A stretch of DNA of 64,000 nucleotides, taken from the NCBI GenBank assembly GCA_017432565.1, contig JAFRIW010000063.1, positions 1 to 64,000 on the forward strand, given 5' to 3'. Source of the DNA: Lachnospiraceae bacterium. Its GTDB lineage: Bacteria > Bacillota > Clostridia > Lachnospirales > Lachnospiraceae. Positions 1 through 7,315 of this stretch are shown here, piece after piece (the first letter of the stretch is position 1; the number at the start of each line of letters is the position of its first letter). Under the pieces are notes generated by a model, which ran no database searches, was not told the DNA's origin, and worked only from the letters and a program-made list of their open reading frames with translations. Both the position numbers and the translations under genes were made by a program.

Positions 1-87
1 GCATGCCTGAAAACGAGAAAAACTGCCTCTGGCAGAGATGATTATAGTATAAAAACAATCACAAATGAAGAGGAAAACAGAAGTTAA
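1..87 (+). CDS. Possible C-terminal end of an IS200/IS605 TnpB (partial)
   Basis: An open frame enters from the left window edge and runs 28 codons to a TAA at 85-87. The visible residues are basic and polar, ending EEENRS, and are not diagnostic by themselves. The call rests on what follows: two hairpins and a GGGAGTCTTCTCGAC-like tail at 88-180, which resemble the right end of IS200/IS605 elements, where the omegaRNA follows the tnpB 3' end. The gene body lies outside the window, so this could be a chance open frame. Confidence 0.3.
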   Translation, partial: ACLKTRKTASGRDDYSIKTITNEEENRS

Positions 88-180
88 TCCCGCATAGAAT
101 ATAGCTTTATCCCTATGCGGAACTAGCTTTAACATTCAAGTATTCATCTCACCGCCTGCAGAGGCGGGAGTCTTCTCGAC
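88..180 (+). mobile_element. IS200/IS605-like right end with omegaRNA-like hairpins
   Basis: Two hairpins stand in tandem. One pairs CCGCATAG (90-97) with CTATGCGG (113-120). The second pairs CCGCCT (152-157) with AGGCGG (162-167) and is followed by gagtcttctcgac ending at 180. Subterminal palindromes and a 3' hairpin followed by a short tail are typical of IS200/IS605 right ends and of the guide RNA of TnpB. No transposase is visible in the window, so this is either the end of an element lying to the left or a solo remnant. Confidence 0.42.
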
Positions 181-219
181 TGGTCGGATAAATTACATTG
201 ATCTCGCGGTTCTTCCCGC

Positions 220-254
220 AAAAAAAGAACGGTCTGTGGTGTTCCCACAGACCG
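220..254 (-). terminator. Rho-independent terminator of the rhamnosidase/GH5 operon
   Basis: A perfect 10-bp stem pairs CGGTCTGTGG (230-239) with CCACAGACCG (245-254). On the minus strand it is followed by a U-rich run (221-229). It lies just past the stop codon of the GH5 gene and closes the three-gene operon. Confidence 0.9.
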
Positions 255-269
255 CCCTCGAAAATCGCG

Positions 270-1658
270 TTACTGAATTGTGACTGTCAACTCTCCTGCC
301 TCTTCTGCTCTGACACGGACCAGGCAGGCCTGATCAGTGATCATCTCCGTTCCGGAAGTGACCGGGCCGCTGCCCTTCACTTCACTCGGGCAGAACGGGC
401 AGTAGACGGTCGTCGTTCCGCCGGCTTCCGCCGTATAACTGAGGTTCAGTGATTTTGCATCCGCATCATAGTGATACGCTTTCAGGGTACCCGCCGTTAG
501 CATGGGATAGGCTCGGCCGAGCTCCGCATAGTTCGGATCCGTATCCAGTCCCGGAAGATACTGCCAGTAAGTGGAACTCCAGAGATACTCTTCCAAAATC
601 CCGTTCATGTGGCGGATCAGATCGCCGGTAAAATCTTTAGAAGGGAAAGCGCCCCATTCGCCGACGATGACCGGCAGACCCAGTTCCAGCTGGCTGCGGC
701 GCTTGTCCGCAAACAGCATCTCCACATTGGCCTTGTTGAAGGACTCATACAAGTCCGAATCCACCACAGCGTCATAGCCGTGCGGAGCGTAAATCTGTCT
801 GCCCCGCTCATCAAGACGAGCAATGCCGGTCGGAATCGTGCTGCTCAAGTAGATATTTCCGCCGGTCACAAGCGGCTTGTCGGAAGCACTCTCCACAGCC
901 TTCTGCATACGGCGGTAGAAGGGCATCAGCGTCTCTTTGTCAAAATCCGTCAGCCGCTCCGAAACAATGCCCATGAAGAAGGCGGCCTGTTCGGGCTTCA
1001 TGGCTGTAAGGTCCGCAGGATTGTAATCCGGGAACTGTGCGGCGGTCTTCTGTGCCGCTTCACCGAATGCCATCCGGGCAATGCTTCCCATGAAGGGCTC
1101 GTTCATCGGCTCATAGCCGATGATGCTTTCGCATGAGTCAAAATATCCGGCCAGCATGGTCCACATGGCGGCATAGTGATCCAGCAGTCCCACACCGTCC
1201 GCAGCGGGTGCATTTTTCCAGAAATTGTCCGCAGCGCGGATGATGGCTTCGCTCTGCAGATAAGCGTCGTACCACATGGTGCAGGATTCCGGATGCGGCA
1301 TTCCCTCATCCAGTGCAGCCCATGCAGGTGCGCCGTCGCCCCACTTCCGGGAAAACAGATCCTGATGCATATCCAGAAGCGTATACATTCCGTACTGTTC
1401 CGCGAGCCGGACGGCATCTCTGACCCGTTCCAGATAAGCCGTGTCATAGACACCGGGCTGCGGCTCCACACCGTCCCAGAAAATTCCGAGACGGATCAGG
1501 TTGAAGCCCATTTGCGAGAAGTTCCGGAATACATCCTCAAGTCCAGGGAACAGGTAGCCCTGGTCCGGCTCTTTGCAGACGACATTGATACCGTTAAGCA
1601 GGACCTGGTGTCCGCTCTCGTCAACAAAATGATTGCCCTGAATCAATATCTTTTCCAT
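270..1658 (-). CDS. Glycoside hydrolase family 5, endoglycoceramidase-like
   Basis: A 462-residue retaining glycosidase with no signal peptide, so probably cytoplasmic. The (beta/alpha)8 barrel carries the GH5 acid/base in YEPMNEPF (E187) and the nucleophile in VIVGEWGAF (E334). An APHGYD motif between them (about 291-296) is typical of the endoglycoceramidase-like branch, which cleaves glycans as a block from an aglycone. A C-terminal beta-rich domain from about 375 fits that branch. The ATG at 1658 has AAGGAG 6 nt upstream; an upstream in-frame start would overlap the rhamnosidase gene and lacks this site. Last gene of an operon with the GPH symporter and the rhamnosidase. The substrate is inferred to be a rhamnosylated glycoside of an aromatic or lipid aglycone; the sequence does not fix it. 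Confidence 0.85.
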   Translation of the reverse strand: MEKILIQGNHFVDESGHQVLLNGINVVCKEPDQGYLFPGLEDVFRNFSQMGFNLIRLGIFWDGVEPQPGVYDTAYLERVRDAVRLAEQYGMYTLLDMHQDLFSRKWGDGAPAWAALDEGMPHPESCTMWYDAYLQSEAIIRAADNFWKNAPAADGVGLLDHYAAMWTMLAGYFDSCESIIGYEPMNEPFMGSIARMAFGEAAQKTAAQFPDYNPADLTAMKPEQAAFFMGIVSERLTDFDKETLMPFYRRMQKAVESASDKPLVTGGNIYLSSTIPTGIARLDERGRQIYAPHGYDAVVDSDLYESFNKANVEMLFADKRRSQLELGLPVIVGEWGAFPSKDFTGDLIRHMNGILEEYLWSSTYWQYLPGLDTDPNYAELGRAYPMLTAGTLKAYHYDADAKSLNLSYTAEAGGTTTVYCPFCPSEVKGSGPVTSGTEMITDQACLVRVRAEEAGELTVTIQ

Positions 1659-1704
1659 CTCGTTCTCCTTGATCTTGTTCTTCCTGATTACTTCCCAGGA
1701 CTTC

Positions 1705-4461
1705 TCAGGACTCCTGTGCATTCATCGCCGCGACGATCGTCTCAAACAGCGGCTGAATCTGCGGCGCATAGGAAAGCAGCGCAGTGATCGGCTGATCGAT
1801 GACATATTCGAGCATTTTGTTTCCTTCCATCTCCGGCGCATACTGCGCGAGAAGACTCCTGCCAAGCGGGTGCTCCATCAGCACGCGCAGCGGCATTTCC
1901 ATGCTGTAGCGGTCGAGGTGCAGGTTCGTTTCCGTGGCGTACTCATAGACATAGACGCCGCTGCCCAGTTCCAGAGACTCATCCTTCTCCGGCAGTGTCA
2001 CGACGGCTGTGGTATTTGCGGGAACTTCGATCTCCACCCGGATGACTTTGTTTTCGCAGGACCACTCCACCCGGATCGGCCCGTAAGGACTCTCGTATCC
2101 AAGCTTCACCCACTCGATGCCCTGTATGAACTGCGGCTTAACGGCAAAGCGTCTGTAACCCGGCTCCAGAATCTGCAGGCCGGCCAGTCTCGTGTAGAGC
2201 CAGTTTCCGATCGATCCGTAAGCATAGTGATTGAGCGAGTTCATATTGGCGGGATTGAAACTGCCGTCCGGCAGAATCGAATCCCAGCGCTCCCAGACTG
2301 TCGTCGCTCCCATTTTCACTTCATAGAGCCAGCCCGGGTTTTGCTCCTGCAGAAGAAGCTTGCCCGCCAGGTCATGCATGCCGTTGTCAGAGAGGGTCAG
2401 GCATGCGTAGGGCGTTCCGATAAATCCGGTTACCAGATGTGTCTTGTGCGCATCGATGCTGTTTCTCAGCATCCCGGCGATCCGCGCGCGGTGCTTCTCC
2501 TCCACCAGGTTCAGATGCAGTGCCAGAATCAGCGCAGTCTGCGTCTCACAGACCAGGCGTCCCGTCCTGGTCACATATTCTTCCCGGAAGGCGGCGAGGA
2601 CCTTCTCCCGCAGCGCGCGGTAACTGCGCTCGTCTTCCGTCTCCTCCAGCAGCTGCGCCGTATCGGCAATGATCTGCAGGCTCCACAGGTAGCAGGCGTT
2701 GGCGGCAAAATAGTCATCCGTTGCACCTTTGCGAGGCTCGCCAAGCCCGTTCATCTCCGCGTCCAGGCCGAGCCAGTCAGCGTACTGGAAGCCGGTCTGC
2801 CACAGCCCGTTCTCTCCGCACTGTGCCGTGATGAAGTCTACCCAGATCTTCATGCTCTCATACTGCTCAGCCAGGATCCGCTTGTCACCGTAAGCCTGAT
2901 ACAGTGTCCAGGGCAGAACCGTCGACACATCGCCCCAGTAAGCCGCGCCGCTCTGGCCCACGCCCATGATATTCGGCACGACCTGCGGCATTCCGATTTC
3001 GGCCGTCTGCTCGCTGGCAAGATCCCGAAGCCATTTCTTCATGAAGGGAAGAATGTTTTCATTGAAAGCTGCCGTCGGTCCGAAGGCCGTCGCATCTCCG
3101 GTCCATCCGAGCCGCTCGCTGCGCTGCGGGCAGTCCGTGGGAACGTCCAGATAATTGTCCCGCTGCCCCCACAGGATGTTCTGCTGCAGGCGGTTGACCA
3201 GCTCATTGGAGCAGGAAAAGCTTCCGGTATGCCGCAGATCCGTAGAAAGATGGCAGGCGGTAAACTCCGCCTCCTGCCCCTCCTCGAGGCCCTCCACCCA
3301 CAGATAGCGGAAGCCGTGGAAGGTGAAGTGAGGACGAAGCACCTGTGCGTCGCCGTTCAGAACATAGGTGTCCGTCGCTTTGGCAAAGCTCAGATTCCCG
3401 GTGTAGAAATTGCCGTTCTCGTCCAGGCTCTCCGCGTGATGCAGCGTCAGCGTCTGGCCGGGACGTCCGCTGATCCGGACCTCCACCCAGCCTGTGAGGT
3501 TCTGCGCAAAGTCATAGACCGATTCACCCGCCGGCGTCACAAAGGACTTTTCCGCCGCCAGCCGCACAAGGCAGCGGACGGGCTCATTTTCCTGGCCGAT
3601 GATCGTGTCAAAATCATGCTCGTACCGAAGTGCCTTTTCCGGAGCGCTCTCCGGAAGCGTCGTGTCCTGTGTCTCGCCGTCGTAGATCTCCGAAAAGCGG
3701 ATCGCTCCGGTGGTAACTGCCCAGGACTCGTCCGTGCCGATCACCTCGGAAGTACCGTCAGCGTAATCGATGACCAGAATCGCCAGCAGCGCGGTACGGT
3801 CGCCATAGTTGTCCGGCGTGGGATTGAATCCCAAGGCACCGCAGTACCAGCCCCTGCCCAGCGTGATGCGCAGCTCGTTCGCCCCTTCCTTCACTTCGAG
3901 CGGATAAGTCTGATACTGAAGCCGCTTATGATAGTTCGTCCAGCCGGGAGCAAAAAAGACTTCTCCCTTTCCGTCACCCAGCGTCTCGCCGTTGAGTTCA
4001 GCCTCATAGAGGCCCAGTGCCGTTGCGTACAGTCTGGCGCGCCGGACTTCTTTATCCGCATGGAAGGATCTGATAAAGACCGGGCTTGCTGTCTCCTCTT
4101 TCGGGAACGGATGCGTGATCCAGGCCGCGTGATCCTGAAAAGCACTTCCGTTCAGGAGACCTGTCTCAAACCGGGAGGAAGCTGCAGCGCTCTCTCCGCA
4201 GTTATCCCAGACGGTGACTTCCCATCTGTACTCCGTCCGGGGGGCGAAAACCGCTCCCAGATATTCAATCAGCGTGCTCTGTCCGCTCTCAACCCGGCCG
4301 GTGTCCCACATTTCCTCACCGTTTGAGACAGTCAGCCGGTAAGCTGTCTGGACAACATTCTGATGGCCGCTTTCAAGCTTCCAGGAGAAGCGGGGCTGGA
4401 GTTCATCCAGCCCGAGCGGCTCTGTCTTCTGTTCTATCGTAAGGTCGTATACTTTCAGCAT
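1705..4461 (-). CDS. Alpha-L-rhamnosidase, GH78
   Basis: A 918-residue inverting alpha-L-rhamnosidase with no signal peptide, so intracellular. An N-terminal fibronectin-like region (about 1-100) and two beta-sandwich domains precede the (alpha/alpha)6 barrel. The family signature TDCPQRSERLGWTGD gives D443 and the presumed general acid E449. A C-terminal beta domain is followed by an extra helical tail of about 80 residues (about 835-918), also seen in some Firmicutes GH78 proteins. The ATG has AGGAG a few bases upstream. It lies 29 bp after the symporter gene and 46 bp before the GH5 gene. It would release terminal rhamnose from imported glycosides such as rutinosides or saponin-type compounds; the substrate is an inference. 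Confidence 0.92.
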   Translation of the reverse strand: MLKVYDLTIEQKTEPLGLDELQPRFSWKLESGHQNVVQTAYRLTVSNGEEMWDTGRVESGQSTLIEYLGAVFAPRTEYRWEVTVWDNCGESAAASSRFETGLLNGSAFQDHAAWITHPFPKEETASPVFIRSFHADKEVRRARLYATALGLYEAELNGETLGDGKGEVFFAPGWTNYHKRLQYQTYPLEVKEGANELRITLGRGWYCGALGFNPTPDNYGDRTALLAILVIDYADGTSEVIGTDESWAVTTGAIRFSEIYDGETQDTTLPESAPEKALRYEHDFDTIIGQENEPVRCLVRLAAEKSFVTPAGESVYDFAQNLTGWVEVRISGRPGQTLTLHHAESLDENGNFYTGNLSFAKATDTYVLNGDAQVLRPHFTFHGFRYLWVEGLEEGQEAEFTACHLSTDLRHTGSFSCSNELVNRLQQNILWGQRDNYLDVPTDCPQRSERLGWTGDATAFGPTAAFNENILPFMKKWLRDLASEQTAEIGMPQVVPNIMGVGQSGAAYWGDVSTVLPWTLYQAYGDKRILAEQYESMKIWVDFITAQCGENGLWQTGFQYADWLGLDAEMNGLGEPRKGATDDYFAANACYLWSLQIIADTAQLLEETEDERSYRALREKVLAAFREEYVTRTGRLVCETQTALILALHLNLVEEKHRARIAGMLRNSIDAHKTHLVTGFIGTPYACLTLSDNGMHDLAGKLLLQEQNPGWLYEVKMGATTVWERWDSILPDGSFNPANMNSLNHYAYGSIGNWLYTRLAGLQILEPGYRRFAVKPQFIQGIEWVKLGYESPYGPIRVEWSCENKVIRVEIEVPANTTAVVTLPEKDESLELGSGVYVYEYATETNLHLDRYSMEMPLRVLMEHPLGRSLLAQYAPEMEGNKMLEYVIDQPITALLSYAPQIQPLFETIVAAMNAQES

Positions 4462-4490
4462 CTTGCTTCTCCTATGTGTGATCTCCCGGA

Positions 4491-5906
4491 TTACTCCACA
4501 GTTTTCTCAGTTGCTGCTTCTGCTTCGTTGCGGGCTTTGATTTCAGCCATCATCTCAGGATATTTTGCTTCCAGATCAAACTTACGGATCATCAGATACA
4601 GACCAACCATCATCAGAAGCGGCAGATAAATCGAAAAGCCGTAGATTCCGTAGCGGACAGAAGTAGTGGCTGCTGCTGCAGATGCATCATAATGCACGGC
4701 GGCCAGGATCCAGCCGATCAGGGAAGCGCCGAGACCGCTGGCGATCTTCGCACCGAAGCTGGTCGCGGAAGCGGACATTCCGACAATTTTGTTGTGATAC
4801 AGATAGTCATTGTAGTCAATCGCCATGCTGTTGAGTGCGCCGCCGAGGCACATCATCGGAATGGTGGAAAAGCCGGTAAACAGTGCGACACCCAGTGTCA
4901 CGGGCAGGCTGGCCGGGAAAATGCAGCGGACGATGTTTCCGATAATACCAAGAATGAAGCTGATCTTCAGTGTCTTGACGATACCGAACTTCTTTGTCAT
5001 CGGACCGACAATGGAGAAGCCCACGAAGGTCGGAATCAGGCCGACGGCACCCAGAATACCTACGATATTGTCGTCACCCAGAATCCACTTGGCATAATAG
5101 GTTCCCGAGGAACTGGACAGTGCATAAATGACATTGACAAAGAGGTTGGCGATCAGAACGATGACCCAGTACTTATTCTTAAAGAGCTTACCGATCGCTT
5201 CCTTAAACGGCATACCGTCGTCCGGCTTTTCCTCTGCCGCGGCAGTCTCTTTACTGTTGAAATAAAGGATCAGGAGGAAGACTGCACTCAGAGCGCCGAC
5301 CACAACGGCAAACTTGATATATGCGGCCTGATCTGCCACACCGTTCGGACCGAGCAGGTTCGTGATGGGAACCAGCGCGATGGCAATGATCATTCCGATT
5401 ACATAACCTGCTGCCGCACGGAAGATGCCCATCGTACTTCTCTCTTCCAGACTCTTGGTCCGCATGACCATCAGCGCGCCGTAAGGGATTGAAATCGCTG
5501 TGGAAACGATCGCCGTCAGGAAGATATTCGTCAGGAACAGATATGCAATCTGGGCAAAACCGGTCAGGCCCTGCGGGACCATGAAAATCGCCACGATTGC
5601 GACAAAGGCCGGAATCGCCATGCGCAGGAACCACGGACGGCACTTACCCTTCGGGCTGTTTCCGTTGTCCATGATCTTGCCCATGATCAGATCCGTGAAG
5701 GCATCACAGATTTTGGCTGCCAGAAGGACATTTGCCGCAGTGGCCGCCGCCACGCCGACTTTGTCCGTGTAAAAGTACATGATCGCCGCGATCAGTCCGC
5801 TCATCGTATTGAGTGCAAACTGACCACCGCAGTCCGCCAGATAATCTTTGAAGCGCATTGTCTTCTGGATTCCCATCTTATCAACGCCCAACGGTTTGTT
5901 CTTCAT
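4491..5906 (-). CDS. GPH-family sugar/cation symporter (MelB type)
   Basis: A 471-residue membrane protein with about 12 hydrophobic segments. The N-terminal motif (DYLADCGGQFALN) and the segment with DAFTDLIMGKIMDNG match the glycoside-pentoside-hexuronide:cation symporter family, which imports oligosaccharides or glycosides with Na+ or H+. The ATG at 5906 follows a GGAG-containing site; the earlier in-frame start at 5936 lacks one. First gene of the operon with the GH78 and GH5 enzymes and divergent from an AraC gene, so the likely cargo is a rhamnose-containing glycoside split inside the cell. Energy coupling and cargo are inferred from family and context. Confidence 0.88.
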   Translation of the reverse strand: MKNKPLGVDKMGIQKTMRFKDYLADCGGQFALNTMSGLIAAIMYFYTDKVGVAAATAANVLLAAKICDAFTDLIMGKIMDNGNSPKGKCRPWFLRMAIPAFVAIVAIFMVPQGLTGFAQIAYLFLTNIFLTAIVSTAISIPYGALMVMRTKSLEERSTMGIFRAAAGYVIGMIIAIALVPITNLLGPNGVADQAAYIKFAVVVGALSAVFLLILYFNSKETAAAEEKPDDGMPFKEAIGKLFKNKYWVIVLIANLFVNVIYALSSSSGTYYAKWILGDDNIVGILGAVGLIPTFVGFSIVGPMTKKFGIVKTLKISFILGIIGNIVRCIFPASLPVTLGVALFTGFSTIPMMCLGGALNSMAIDYNDYLYHNKIVGMSASATSFGAKIASGLGASLIGWILAAVHYDASAAAATTSVRYGIYGFSIYLPLLMMVGLYLMIRKFDLEAKYPEMMAEIKARNEAEAATEKTVE

Positions 5907-6081
5907 TGCTTTCTCTCCTCTCATAAGTGCTCTCATAAAGCTCCGTTGTCGGGTTTCTGATCATAGGATAGCAATCTGCGCCAGGGGAATATATAAATAT
6001 TCGGATCTGTTTATTAAATTTGTGATATAATTCAGATAATTCAAAGAATACTGAGCGAAGAGATTTTCAGGAGGCGGAAGA
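5907..6081. promoter_or_regulatory. Divergent control region, rhamnosidase operon and araC gene
   Basis: This 175-bp gap separates two divergent units. For the plus-strand araC gene there is a perfect TATAAT at 6026-6031 and AGGAGG at 6069-6074, 7 nt before the ATG. No convincing -35 box matches that -10, and the leftward operon has no clear promoter pair, as expected for activator-dependent promoters. I found no copy of the CAATGATGTG motif that marks the second AraC-linked cluster. Confidence 0.45.
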
Positions 6082-7290
6082 ATGCACAGAAAAGAAGCCG
6101 CAATCTGCAGCCGGCTTTATACCCTGCACCGGATCCCGATGTCGATTGTTGACCATGAAGGGAATATTCTTTATTCCTGGCCTGCCGTTGCGGGAGACAT
6201 TATCATGCCCGGAATGACAGGGCTCCTGATCGAGGAATTCAGACAGCTGCATTGCGATCCGCAGCACCCCATCATTCATTTTTTTGATAAGGGATATTTT
6301 TATGCACTGAGCGAAATCGCTGAAGAGATATATCTGATTGTCGGGCTCTGCAGCCCCTATCCGCACACGCGGGAAGAGCTGATGGAAATGTGTTCCCAGA
6401 TTGTCTTCCCGGAACACCTGCAGCTGTTCTGCGACCTGATGCTGCAGGTCCCCATCGTGACAAGGCCTCAGATCTTCGCTTTAACTGCGCTGGCGGCACA
6501 GCTCTTTTCAGGAGAAGAGATTCCGGAAGAAAATATACTGTATCAGGATATCGCCTTCCACACACTGGCCCGCACGGAAGAGCTGGACAGGGCAAGGTTT
6601 CAGCAGCGCGAAGAGGCGGATGAACACACACCGCAGGATTATGAGAACGGTGTCTGTCAGGCGGTTGAACTCGGCCGGACGGATCTTCTTACAAAGGCGC
6701 TCTACGCCGCACCTGCCGGCCGGGTCGGCACCATGTCCGCCAATGCCATGCGGCAGATTCGCTATTCTTATATCAGCTTCGCCACACTCGTTTCCCGCGC
6801 AGCCATCCGCGGCGGTCTGTCTATGGAGACCGCTTTTCTGCTGAGCGACCTCTACTGTCAGCGCATGGATGTGCTGACAGAGCGCAGCGATATTGAACGT
6901 CTGGTGGTTGATATGACAATGGATTTCTGTGAGAAGGTTGCGAAGAGCCGGCAGCTCGCAGATCTCTCTCCCGTGATCCGCACGGCGCTCGACTACATTT
7001 CCGTACATCTGCACGAGAGCTTCGGCATGGAAGAACTGGCAGACCACTGCGGGCTGTGCCGCCGCAGTCTGTCCATTCGTTTTAAACAGGAGCTGGGAAT
7101 GGGGATTGTGGATTACATCCATCGGGAAAGGATCAGCGAGGCACAGTATCTTCTGGAGCAGACGGATCTTTCTCTGCCTCAGATCTCAGCCAGCCTGGGC
7201 TTCTCCTCCCAAAGTTATTTCACACAGCTGTTCCGAAAACACACCGGCCGGACGCCGGAGCGCTACCGCTCCGGACATCGCAGCCGGTGA
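6082..7290 (+). CDS. AraC-family transcriptional regulator
   Basis: A 402-residue regulator. The last 100 residues (about 300-400) form the double helix-turn-helix of the AraC/XylS family, including GMEELADHCGLCRRSLSIRF and the second helix region LSLPQISASLGFSSQSYFTQ. The N-terminal 280 residues are a sensor region of a kind common in Clostridia and lack a recognisable cupin motif. A strong AGGAGG site fixes the start. Divergent from the symporter-GH78-GH5 operon, which it most likely activates on sensing a sugar or glycoside. One of few plus-strand chromosomal genes here. Confidence 0.88.
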   Translation: MHRKEAAICSRLYTLHRIPMSIVDHEGNILYSWPAVAGDIIMPGMTGLLIEEFRQLHCDPQHPIIHFFDKGYFYALSEIAEEIYLIVGLCSPYPHTREELMEMCSQIVFPEHLQLFCDLMLQVPIVTRPQIFALTALAAQLFSGEEIPEENILYQDIAFHTLARTEELDRARFQQREEADEHTPQDYENGVCQAVELGRTDLLTKALYAAPAGRVGTMSANAMRQIRYSYISFATLVSRAAIRGGLSMETAFLLSDLYCQRMDVLTERSDIERLVVDMTMDFCEKVAKSRQLADLSPVIRTALDYISVHLHESFGMEELADHCGLCRRSLSIRFKQELGMGIVDYIHRERISEAQYLLEQTDLSLPQISASLGFSSQSYFTQLFRKHTGRTPERYRSGHRSR

Positions 7291-7315
7291 ATATGTGAAT
7301 CTCTGATATTCTTTT

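Noticed and set aside
150..170. Terminator for a plus-strand gene
   Set aside because: The hairpin is not followed by a T-run; the tail fits an IS200/IS605 end better.
1669..4326. 885-codon open frame on the plus strand
   Set aside because: Lies antisense to the rhamnosidase gene, whose family motifs are clear; it has no ribosome site and the translation is typical of a shadow frame in GC-rich coding DNA.
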